Below, in pieces: positions 57,096-64,000 of a stretch of DNA of 64,000 nucleotides. Each line of letters opens with the position of its first letter. Within the stretch, counting starts at the first letter, position 1. Origin of the DNA: Pseudomonas khorasanensis (GTDB taxonomy: Bacteria; Pseudomonadota; Gammaproteobacteria; Pseudomonadales; Pseudomonadaceae); the NCBI RefSeq assembly GCF_014268505.2, contig NZ_JABWQP020000003.1, positions 372,001-436,000 of the forward strand, given 5' to 3'. The notes under the pieces are model-generated. The model made no database searches. It saw only the letters and a list, made by a program, of their open reading frames with translations, and was not told the origin of the DNA. The translations under genes and the position numbers were made by a program.

Positions 57096-57185
57096 TGTGG
57101 GAGCGAGCCTGCTCGCGAAGGCGGCGGCACATTCAACATCCAGGTTGACTGACACACCGCTTTCGCGAGCAGGCTCGCTCCCACA
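57096..57185. repeat. REPIN 8 (inverted REP pair)
   Basis: TGTGGGAGCGAGCCTGCTCG and CGAGCAGGCTCGCTCCCACA enclose about 50 bases between the convergent thrB and znuA genes. Confidence 0.9.
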
Positions 57186-57195
57186 GTTTGAGCTG

Positions 57196-58116
57196 TTACA
57201 GCGATTCCAGGCACCCGGCCAAATCATTGCCAAGTTTCTCAAGCACCTGCTCATAGCCCTGAGCCGTCGCCGGCGTATAGCCGCCCAGCGCATCCAGCTC
57301 CGCCAGTTTCACCGGCAGGCCCGCCACGAGTGTTTCCGCCAGGCGCGGGCGCAGCGGGGGTTCGCTGAACACACAGGTTTTGCCCACTTCCTGCAAGCGC
57401 TTGCGCATCGCCGCGACATGCTGCGCGCCCGGTTGCACTTCAGCGGCCACCGCGAACACGCCGGCATGCTTCAAGCCGTAGGCGTCTTCGAAGTAATCGA
57501 AGGCTTCGTGAAACACAAAGTACGGTTTGCCTTCAACGCTGGTCAGGCGCTTCTTCAGGCGTTGATCGAGCGCATCCAGGCGCTCATCGAAAGCCTTGGC
57601 GTTGCTCTGATAGCGCGCAGCGTTGGCCGGGTCGGCAGCGCTCAGGTCAGCGGCCATCTTGTTGGCGATCACCCGTGCGTTGACCGGTGACAACCACAAG
57701 TGCGCGTCCAGCGAGCCGGGGCGATGATCGTGGTCGTGATCGTCGGCCTCTTCAGCGTGGGAATGGTTGTCCTCGGCGAAGTGACGCAATTTGAGCCCCG
57801 GCAGATCCTGTACCGCGACGCTTGGCAGCTTGCGCCCGTTCAGCACCCGAGGCAGAAAACCTTCCATGTCCGGGCCGATCCAGTAGAGCAGGTCCACCGA
57901 CTGCACCTTCCGTACGTCGGATGGACGCAGCGCGTAGTTATGCGGGGACGCGCCCGGCGGCAGCAGCACCTCGGGAACCGCCACACCGTCCTGCACGGCG
58001 GCGGCAATCAGCTGCAGCGGCTTGATGCTGGTGAGCACTCTGACCTCGGCCTGAGCCGAACCGATGAACAGAAAACTGGCGATGAAAGCGACAAAAACAG
58101 AAAAAAGTCGGGACAC
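57196..58116 (-). CDS. znuA: Zinc ABC transporter substrate-binding protein ZnuA
   Basis: This is the periplasmic zinc-binding protein of the ZnuABC importer, 306 residues. It has a signal peptide ending SAQA and the cluster A-I fold with metal ligands in PGASPHNYALRPSD, LDAHLWLSP and FHEAFDYF. The His/Asp-rich loop (HSHAEEADDHDHDH, about 120-135) is typical of high-affinity zinc forms. GTG at 58116 is chosen because GAGTGG precedes it; GTG at 58125 is the alternative. Divergent from zur across a Zur-like box. Confidence 0.93.
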   Translation of the reverse strand: MSRLFSVFVAFIASFLFIGSAQAEVRVLTSIKPLQLIAAAVQDGVAVPEVLLPPGASPHNYALRPSDVRKVQSVDLLYWIGPDMEGFLPRVLNGRKLPSVAVQDLPGLKLRHFAEDNHSHAEEADDHDHDHRPGSLDAHLWLSPVNARVIANKMAADLSAADPANAARYQSNAKAFDERLDALDQRLKKRLTSVEGKPYFVFHEAFDYFEDAYGLKHAGVFAVAAEVQPGAQHVAAMRKRLQEVGKTCVFSEPPLRPRLAETLVAGLPVKLAELDALGGYTPATAQGYEQVLEKLGNDLAGCLESL

Positions 58117-58143
58117 GATGACCACTCAAGGAGACGAGAACGG

Positions 58144-58156
58144 GTAACATAATAAC
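58144..58156. promoter_or_regulatory. Zur box between znuA and zur
   Basis: GTAACATAATAAC is a recognisable variant of the GTTATAATATAAC-type Zur operator. It sits in the 66-base divergent gap and could repress both sides when zinc is plentiful. Confidence 0.6.
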
Positions 58157-58182
58157 GTCTCTATCAAAACTCGTCGCCGCCC

Positions 58183-58665
58183 ATGCCTATTACACCGATC
58201 GCCAGCCGTCCCCATGACCACTCCCATTGCGTGCACAGCGCCTTGTCCGAGGCCGATACCTTGTGCGCGCAGAAAGGGCTGCGCCTGACCGCGCTGCGCC
58301 GCCGGGTGCTGGAGCTGGTGTGGCAAAGCCACAAGCCGCTGGGCGCCTACGACATTCTGGCCGTGCTCAGCGAGCAGGACGGCCGCCGTGCCGCACCGCC
58401 GACGGTGTACCGCGCGCTGGATTTCCTTCTGGAAAACGGCCTGGTGCACCGTATCTCCTCGCTCAACGCCTTTGTTGGCTGCGTGCACCCGGAACATGCG
58501 CATCAGGGTCAGTTCCTGATTTGCCGCGATTGCCACGCCGCCATCGAGCTTGAGCAAAAAGTGATCAGCGACGCGATCATCAGCAGCGCCAGGGATGTCG
58601 GTTTCATCGTCGAAGCACAGACCGTCGAAGTGGTTGGCCTGTGCTCCGGTTGCCAGGGGGCCTGA
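58183..58665 (+). CDS. zur: Zinc uptake regulator Zur
   Basis: This is a 160-residue Fur-family repressor. The winged-helix domain (about 25-95) reads [28 protein letters not shown]. The dimerisation domain has the structural zinc cysteines in CRDCHAAIE and CSGCQ and the regulatory site in [15 protein letters not shown]. Its stop overlaps the znuC start (TGATG), so zur-znuC-znuB form one operon. Confidence 0.94.
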   Translation: MPITPIASRPHDHSHCVHSALSEADTLCAQKGLRLTALRRRVLELVWQSHKPLGAYDILAVLSEQDGRRAAPPTVYRALDFLLENGLVHRISSLNAFVGCVHPEHAHQGQFLICRDCHAAIELEQKVISDAIISSARDVGFIVEAQTVEVVGLCSGCQGA

Positions 58666-59450
58666 TGAGCAACGCGCTGATTCGTCTGGAGCAGGTCGCC
58701 GTCACGTTTGCCGGGCAGACCGTGCTGGACAACATCGAGCTGAGCGTCGAGCCGAGGCAGATCGTCACGCTGATCGGCCCCAACGGCGCCGGCAAGACCA
58801 CCCTGGTGCGTGCCGTGCTCGGGCTGTTGAAGCCGGACAGCGGCAGTGTCTGGCGCAAACCAAAGCTGCGCGTGGGCTACATGCCGCAGAAACTGCATGT
58901 CGATCCGACCTTGCCGCTTTCGGTGCTGCGCTTCCTGCGTCTGGTCCCCGGCGTTGATCGCTCGCGTGCACTGGCAGCGTTGAAGGAAGTCGGTGCCGAA
59001 CACGTCATCGACAGTCCGGTGCAAAGCGTATCCGGCGGTGAAATGCAGCGCGTGCTGCTGGCTCGGGCGCTGCTGCGCGAGCCGGAACTGCTGGTGCTCG
59101 ACGAGCCGGTGCAAGGCGTCGATGTCGCCGGGCAGGCCGAGCTGTACAGCCTGATCACTCGCCTGCGCGACCGTCATGGCTGCGGTGTGTTGATGGTGTC
59201 CCACGATTTGCATCTGGTGATGAGCACCACGGACCAGGTGGTCTGCCTCAACCGTCACGTCTGCTGCTCCGGGCATCCCGAGCAGGTCAGCGGCGATCCG
59301 GCGTTCGTCGAACTGTTCGGCAAGAACGCACCGAGCCTGGCGATCTATCACCACCATCACGACCACGCCCACGACCTGCACGGTTCGGTGGTCAAGGGCC
59401 CCGTTGCGGGTCAACCTCATGTTCATGGAGACGGCTGCAAGCATGGCTGA
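58665..59450 (+). CDS. znuC: Zinc ABC transporter ATP-binding protein ZnuC
   Basis: This is the 261-residue ATPase of the zinc importer. Walker [10 protein letters not shown], signature [17 protein letters not shown], Walker [13 protein letters not shown] and switch SHD are intact. The C-terminus is unusually rich in histidine ([10 protein letters not shown], and [11 protein letters not shown]), a likely zinc-binding tail seen in some ZnuC. ATG at 58665 overlaps the zur stop. It also overlaps znuB by eight bases. Confidence 0.95.
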   Translation: MSNALIRLEQVAVTFAGQTVLDNIELSVEPRQIVTLIGPNGAGKTTLVRAVLGLLKPDSGSVWRKPKLRVGYMPQKLHVDPTLPLSVLRFLRLVPGVDRSRALAALKEVGAEHVIDSPVQSVSGGEMQRVLLARALLREPELLVLDEPVQGVDVAGQAELYSLITRLRDRHGCGVLMVSHDLHLVMSTTDQVVCLNRHVCCSGHPEQVSGDPAFVELFGKNAPSLAIYHHHHDHAHDLHGSVVKGPVAGQPHVHGDGCKHG

Positions 59451-60231
59451 TTTTCTGTTGTATGCCCTGCTCGCAGGTCTGGCGCTGGCGCTGGTGGCCG
59501 GGCCGCTCGGCTCGTTCGTGGTGTGGCGGCGCATGGCGTATTTCGGCGACACCTTGTCTCACGCCGCGCTGCTCGGCGTGGCGCTGGGCTTCCTGCTGGA
59601 TGTCAGCCCGACCGTGGCGGTCACGGTCGGCTGCCTGCTGCTGGCGGTACTGCTGGTGACCCTGCAACAGCGTCAGCCGCTGGCGTCCGACACGCTGTTG
59701 GGAATTCTTGCGCCGAGCACTCTCTCATTGGGGCTTGTGGTACTAAGCTTCATGCATGAAGTGCGGATCGACCTGATGGCCTATCTGTTCGGCGATTTGC
59801 TGGCGATCAGCCCGACCGATCTGGCCTGGATTCTCGGCGGCACCGCTGCGGTGCTGGTGCTGTTGGTGACGTTGTGGCGGCCCTTGCTGGCGGTCACCGT
59901 GCACGAAGAACTGGCCAGGGTCGAAGGCCTGCCGGTGGCGGGTTTGCGTCTGGCACTGATGTTGTTGATCGCGGTGGTGATCGCGGTGGCGATGAAAATT
60001 GTCGGTGTATTGCTGATCACCTCGCTGTTGATCATTCCGGCGGCCGCGGCACAGCGTCACGCCCGTTCCCCGGAGCAAATGGCCCTGGGCGCGAGCCTGC
60101 TGGGCATGCTTGCGGTGTGTGGCGGGCTGGCGTTGTCGTGGTTCAAGGACACCCCGGCGGGGCCGTCAATCGTTGTGACGGCGGCCGCACTGTTTCTGCT
60201 GAGTTTTGTTCTGCCCCGTCGAGGGGTGTAG
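59443..60231 (+). CDS. znuB: Zinc ABC transporter permease ZnuB
   Basis: This is the 262-residue membrane permease of the zinc importer with eight or nine hydrophobic segments. The family motif [30 protein letters not shown] is near the start and [16 protein letters not shown] near residue 200. ATG at 59443 lies within the end of znuC, as translational coupling predicts. Confidence 0.95.
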   Translation: MADFLLYALLAGLALALVAGPLGSFVVWRRMAYFGDTLSHAALLGVALGFLLDVSPTVAVTVGCLLLAVLLVTLQQRQPLASDTLLGILAPSTLSLGLVVLSFMHEVRIDLMAYLFGDLLAISPTDLAWILGGTAAVLVLLVTLWRPLLAVTVHEELARVEGLPVAGLRLALMLLIAVVIAVAMKIVGVLLITSLLIIPAAAAQRHARSPEQMALGASLLGMLAVCGGLALSWFKDTPAGPSIVVTAAALFLLSFVLPRRGV

Positions 60232-60268
60232 ACTTGCTCGCTTTTTGCGCAATTAGAGAGTCGCAGGA

Positions 60269-60982
60269 ATGAAGCCGTTCGCCTCCCGTTATCTGCTCCT
60301 TGTTGCATTTTCAGTGCTGCTGGGCGCCTGCCAAAGCACGCCGCCGGTGGCGCAAGTCCCCGATGCGCGGGCTGCGGCCATCGCACAGCTGGAGCAAAGC
60401 CTGGCCAGCAGCGAACTGGCCACCGCTGAAACCCAATTGGCCACGTTGCAGGCTGAGACGCCAAACGACCAATCCCTTGAGCAGTACCAGCGGCAACTGG
60501 CCGAAGCGTACTTGCGTCGCAGCCAGATTGTTCTGCAGAAAGGTGATGTGAACGCTGCCGCCACCGCGTTGAGCCGCGCCCGCGCGTTGATGCCCAAGGC
60601 ACCGGCGCTCACCGGTGGCGTCAACGGTGCAATCACCGAAGCGCGCAAGGCCGAGCTGGAAAAGGCCGAAGCCGCACTGCTGGCCGCCGAGGCCAAGCCC
60701 AAAGCCAGGGTGATCGACCCGACCGCCGAAAGCACCACGGTGGCGCTGGAGATCACCGACAGTCGCAAACTTCGCCGTCAACTCGATGCGATCGCCGCCG
60801 ATGTGGTGAATTACGAGTGCGCGGTCAGCATCCAGGCGCCGCGCAGCGCGGATTACCCTTGGCTGGCGACGTTGCTCAGCAAGCGCGTGAAGAAGCTCAA
60901 TCCGGATTTCGATCTGCAGATCGAAAAACAGATTGTGCGCACGGTGCCGGCGCAGATGGTTTTAAGTCCGCGTAAACCGTAA
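60269..60982 (+). CDS. PA5502-like lipoprotein
   Basis: This is a 237-residue exported lipoprotein with lipobox LLGAC (Cys21). A long helical middle with TPR-like character (about 35-150, for example QLAEAYLRRSQIVLQKGDVNAAATALSRAR) leads to a small C-terminal domain. It lies 37 bases after znuB on the same strand, as PA5502 does, so it may share zinc control, but its function is unknown. Confidence 0.8.
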   Translation: MKPFASRYLLLVAFSVLLGACQSTPPVAQVPDARAAAIAQLEQSLASSELATAETQLATLQAETPNDQSLEQYQRQLAEAYLRRSQIVLQKGDVNAAATALSRARALMPKAPALTGGVNGAITEARKAELEKAEAALLAAEAKPKARVIDPTAESTTVALEITDSRKLRRQLDAIAADVVNYECAVSIQAPRSADYPWLATLLSKRVKKLNPDFDLQIEKQIVRTVPAQMVLSPRKP

Positions 60983-61003
60983 AAGCATCGTCGGAACGCC
61001 GCC

Positions 61004-61075
61004 CGGAGCAAGCTCGCTCCCACATTGATTCTGTTTTGTACACAGATTTATTGTAGGAGCGAGCCTGCTCGCGAT
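61004..61075. repeat. REPIN 9 (degenerate inverted REP pair)
   Basis: The left arm is decayed (GGAGCAAGCTCGCTCCCACA); the right arm TGTAGGAGCGAGCCTGCTCG is near-canonical. It separates the lipoprotein gene from the convergent katE. Confidence 0.75.
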
Positions 61076-61102
61076 AGCGTCCTTGCTGCCAGCCAATAGC
61101 CT

Positions 61103-63244
61103 TTAAGCCGGAATCGCTTTCGCCTTAGGCTCCCGCGCCCAGGCCCGATGCTGCCCGATAGCGTCAAAGAACGGCTTGGTCAACGCGCCAACATCCGCAC
61201 CCGCCAACAAGCCCGCATCCGCATCCAGCTTCAACAGATCCTGCAGCTGTTTCGCCTCGCCGTGCAGCGCAATCGCCTTCAGATGCTTGTACGCCTCCAG
61301 CAGATAATGCAGCGCTACACCGTCGCCGCTCAACGCCTTGATCGACGCCGCGCCACCCGGCACGAACACCGCGTCGAACGCTACCGACGGCAAACCTTCC
61401 ATCGATGCATCCACCGGCAACGCCTTGCCGTCAGCAGTTTTCACAGGTGCTGAAGTCGGGCCGAGCAATTTTGCGTGGGCGCCCTCGGCTTCCAGCGCTT
61501 TCTTCATCGCATCAATCGCCGCACCGTCAACGCCATTGGCAGCGAGAATTGCCACTTTGCGCGTCTTGATATCGCCGGGCAGCAGATTGGCCTGGCTCAA
61601 CGCAGGCGAGCGTTCCAGCGATGTCTTGCGCACTTCGATCGTGCCTTGAGTCGGCGCAGGCAGGCCGAGGTTTTCGGCGACGCGCTTGGCCAGGGTCAGA
61701 TCGATATTGGCGAGAATCTCGTTCACTTGACGCGCACGGATGAACTCGCGTTCAACCTTGCCCAGCTCAAAGCTGTAAGCGGCGATGATGTGTTCTTTCT
61801 CATGGTCGCTCATGCTGTTGAAAAACAGTCGTGCCTGGGAGAAGTGATCGCTGAACGATTCGCTGCGTTGGCGGATCTTGGCCGCGTCGATGCGCTCCGG
61901 ATAGCTCTCGAAACCACCGTCCTGCGCAGCCGGCGGGGTTTCTTTCGGCCAGCCGCCGTCGATCGAGTTGGGCTCGTAAGAGGCGCGGCCCTTGTCGATC
62001 GTGGTGCGATGTTGCGCATCGCGCTGGCCGTTATGGACCGGCGCAACCGGACGATTGATCGGCAACTCATGAAAGTTCGGCCCGCCGAGTCGGCTGATTT
62101 GCGTATCGGTGTAGGAAAACAGCCGGCCTTGCAGCAGCGGGTCGTTGGAGAAGTCGATGCCCGGCACGATATGCCCTGGGCAGAAAGCGACCTGCTCGAC
62201 TTCGGCAAAGAAGTTGTCCGGGTTGCGGTTCAGGGTCATCTTGCCCAGCGGCGTGATCGGCACGATTTCTTCAGGAATGATCTTGGTCGGGTCGAGAATG
62301 TCGAAATCGAAGTCGTGCTCGTTTTCCTCTTCGACAATTTGCACGCCCAGTTCCCATTCCGGGTAATCGCCCATCTCGATGGCTTCCCAGAGATCGCGAC
62401 GGTGGAAGTCGGTGTCTTTACCGGCGAGCTTCTGCGCTTCGTCCCATACCAGCGAGCAGGTGCCGGCGGAAGGGCGCCAGTGGAATTTGACGAAGCGCGA
62501 TTTGCCCTCGGCGTTGATCAGGCGGAACGTGTGCACGCCGAAGCCTTGCATGCTGCGCAGGCTTTTTGGAATGGCGCGGTCTGACATCGCCCAGATGACC
62601 ATGTGTGCCGATTCCGGCACCAGCGAGACAAAATCCCAGAAGGTGTCATGGGCCGAACCGCCCGTCGGGATTTCATTGTGCGGCTCGGGTTTGACCGCAT
62701 GAACGAAGTCCGGAAACTTGATCGCGTCCTGAATGAAAAACACCGGCATGTTGTTGCCGACCAGATCGAAGTTACCCTCGTCGGTGAAGAACTTCACCGC
62801 AAAGCCACGTACATCACGCACGGTGTCGCCTGAGCCGCGCGGCCCCTGAACCGTGGAAAAACGCACGAACACCGGGGTTTTTTTGCCCGGATCCTGCAGG
62901 AAACCGGCCTTGGTCAGCGCCGAATGGTTCTCGTAGGCCTGAAAGAAACCGTGCGCGCCGGTGCCACGCGCGTGGACGATGCGTTCCGGAATTCTCTCGT
63001 GGTCAAAGTGCGTGATCTTTTCACGCATGATGAAGTCTTCGAGCAGCGAAGGCCCGCGTGGCCCAGCCTTCAGAGTGTTCTGGTTGTCTGCGATCTTCAC
63101 GCCCTGATTGGTGCGCAAGGCCTGCCCGGTGGCGTCGGAGCGGAATGCCTCGAGGCTTTCCAGCTTGGCATTGGTGTTGGCGCGATCCGGGGTATCGGTC
63201 CCGGCCATTGCGCTTTTTTCAGGTGCAGGCTTTTTGATGCTCAT
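61103..63244 (-). CDS. katE: Catalase HPII (large subunit, monofunctional)
   Basis: This is a 713-residue heme catalase that decomposes hydrogen peroxide in the cytoplasm. Catalytic His lies in [15 protein letters not shown], Asn in [10 protein letters not shown] and the heme-ligand Tyr in [17 protein letters not shown]. The last 150 residues form the extra flavodoxin/GATase-like domain of large-subunit catalases ([19 protein letters not shown]). ATG at 63244 ([12 protein letters not shown]) is used, with GAGGAG upstream at somewhat long spacing. It is isolated and is divergent from metN. Confidence 0.95.
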   Translation of the reverse strand: MSIKKPAPEKSAMAGTDTPDRANTNAKLESLEAFRSDATGQALRTNQGVKIADNQNTLKAGPRGPSLLEDFIMREKITHFDHERIPERIVHARGTGAHGFFQAYENHSALTKAGFLQDPGKKTPVFVRFSTVQGPRGSGDTVRDVRGFAVKFFTDEGNFDLVGNNMPVFFIQDAIKFPDFVHAVKPEPHNEIPTGGSAHDTFWDFVSLVPESAHMVIWAMSDRAIPKSLRSMQGFGVHTFRLINAEGKSRFVKFHWRPSAGTCSLVWDEAQKLAGKDTDFHRRDLWEAIEMGDYPEWELGVQIVEEENEHDFDFDILDPTKIIPEEIVPITPLGKMTLNRNPDNFFAEVEQVAFCPGHIVPGIDFSNDPLLQGRLFSYTDTQISRLGGPNFHELPINRPVAPVHNGQRDAQHRTTIDKGRASYEPNSIDGGWPKETPPAAQDGGFESYPERIDAAKIRQRSESFSDHFSQARLFFNSMSDHEKEHIIAAYSFELGKVEREFIRARQVNEILANIDLTLAKRVAENLGLPAPTQGTIEVRKTSLERSPALSQANLLPGDIKTRKVAILAANGVDGAAIDAMKKALEAEGAHAKLLGPTSAPVKTADGKALPVDASMEGLPSVAFDAVFVPGGAASIKALSGDGVALHYLLEAYKHLKAIALHGEAKQLQDLLKLDADAGLLAGADVGALTKPFFDAIGQHRAWAREPKAKAIPA

Positions 63245-63506
63245 CAGACGTAAACTCCTCGTTTGACCCCCGATACCTTCCGGGGTGTCTTGAGTGGTTC
63301 CCCGGGCACGGCACCCAGGGTTCAAGTCGCTTACCTAGTGACTGATGAGGGCTATAGCCGTTCCGTTTATCTGACCTTTGATCGCGTTATTGCCAAATCG
63401 AAGGACAATTGCAAAATAAATGCTAAGAACCTCTATACGGACAGGCTAAAATGCGCGCCCGGCTAACCGCTGATCCTTTTCTAACGCGCCCCACAAGGTT
63501 CGCTAC
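63245..63506. promoter_or_regulatory. katE/metN divergent promoter region
   Basis: This 262-base gap is AT-rich near 63400-63450. TAAAAT at 63447 before metN could be a -10 element. No MetJ or S-box-type element was recognised. Confidence 0.35.
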
Positions 63507-64000
63507 GTGATCGAGTTTCAAAACGTCCACAAGACTTACCGCGTCGCCGGTAAGGACATCCCCGCCCTGCACCCGACCAGTCTCTTGATCGAGAGCGGTC
63601 AGGTCTTCGGCCTGATCGGCCATTCAGGTGCGGGAAAAAGTACCCTGCTGCGCCTGATCAATCGCCTGGAAGACTCCAGCGGCGGCAAGATCTTCGTCGA
63701 CGGTGAAGAAGTCACCGCGCTGGACGCCAACGGCCTGCGCCGTTTCCGCCAGCAGGTCGGGATGATCTTCCAGCACTTCAACCTGCTCGCCTCCAAGACC
63801 GTCGCCGACAACGTTGCGTTGCCGCTGACCCTGGCGGGTGAGCTGTCGAGCACTGAAATCTTTCAGCGCGTCGACGAGTTGCTGGCGCGGGTGGGTCTGT
63901 CCGACCACGCGAAGAAGTACCCGGCGCAATTGTCCGGCGGCCAGAAGCAGCGCGTCGGCATCGCTCGCGCCCTGGCGACCAAGCCAAAAATCCTGCTGTG
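63507..64000 (+). CDS. metN: Methionine ABC transporter ATP-binding protein (5' part)
   Basis: The first 164 codons of a MetN ATPase run off the right edge. It starts with GTG ([20 protein letters not shown]). Walker [10 protein letters not shown]-loop [13 protein letters not shown] and signature [16 protein letters not shown] are visible. MetN works with the MetI permease and a MetQ binding protein to import methionine; those genes should lie beyond the edge. The usual MetN length is about 335-345 residues. Confidence 0.92.
   Translation, partial: MIEFQNVHKTYRVAGKDIPALHPTSLLIESGQVFGLIGHSGAGKSTLLRLINRLEDSSGGKIFVDGEEVTALDANGLRRFRQQVGMIFQHFNLLASKTVADNVALPLTLAGELSSTEIFQRVDELLARVGLSDHAKKYPAQLSGGQKQRVGIARALATKPKILL

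Overview
The window is about 64 kb of GC-rich chromosome from a Pseudomonas of the fluorescens group. This is inferred from the gene content (glyQS, tag, trkA-rsmB-fmt-def, dprA-tsaC-qor-hemF-aroE, algB-kinB, dsbA-cytochrome c4/c5, engB/polA, znuABC-zur, metN) and from nine REP-pair (REPIN) elements built on the motif TGTGGGAGCGAGCCTGCTCG. Gene assignments rest on reading the proteins and motifs; no search was run. No rRNA, tRNA, CRISPR array, prophage or insertion sequence was seen.

Layout. (1) 1-16.1 kb is the conserved origin-side block. It holds glyS (cut at the left edge), glyQ, tag, a lipid A acyltransferase, a TPR protein, the trkA-rsmB-fmt-def set, a TsaP-like LysM protein, dprA, tsaC, qor, hemF (with an Anr-type box) and aroE. 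A small insert sits between tsaC and qor: a GNAT-fold signal-synthase-like gene (FeeM/LuxI type) coupled to a 48-residue ORF. (2) 16.2-21.4 kb is a choline-O-sulfate module: SulP anion transporter, choline-binding protein ChoX, choline sulfatase BetC and a divergent LysR regulator. (3) 21.4-25.4 kb holds a nucleotide-binding Rossmann protein, a DOPA-dioxygenase-family protein, a GFA protein, a CitMHS citrate transporter with a CA-motif (Hfq/Crc-type) leader, and TerC. (4) 25.8-28.1 kb is an orphan type VI secretion cassette: PAAR protein, DUF2515-like candidate toxin, and an overlapping membrane-anchored candidate immunity protein. (5) 28.2-36.3 kb holds a Na/Pi cotransporter, an M16 peptidase, a DUF5924/DUF2914 membrane protein, and a four-gene MlaE/MlaF/MlaD plus lipoprotein lipid-transport operon. 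(6) 36.4-39.2 kb holds a fused SpmA/SpmB-like membrane protein and GltP. (7) 39.9-52.5 kb follows the order of P. aeruginosa PA5481-PA5492: Ivy-like lysozyme inhibitor, small membrane proteins, AlgB/KinB, AmpDh2-like amidase, DgcH-like diguanylate cyclase, an EEP-fold hydrolase, DsbA, cytochromes c4 and c5, and EngB. An extra EAL phosphodiesterase lies after kinB. (8) 52.6-64 kb holds the ErsA/Spot42-position sRNA, polA, thrB, the Zur-controlled zinc importer, a lipoprotein, catalase HPII and the start of metN.

The genes fall into several working units: translation and tRNA functions (glyQS, fmt, def, rsmB, tsaC), envelope maintenance (acyltransferase, Mla-like operon, amidase, Ivy, DsbA), envelope stress and c-di-GMP signalling (AlgB/KinB, EAL, GGDEF, ErsA with an AlgU-like promoter), osmolyte and anion uptake, and zinc homeostasis.

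Most of the window is ordinary core genome. The most interesting parts are the signal-synthase-like insert with its coupled micro-ORF, the PAAR/DUF2515/immunity cassette, the strongly skewed distribution of perfect DnaA boxes (twelve in the first 21.3 kb, none noticed later), and the CA-motif leader of the citrate transporter.
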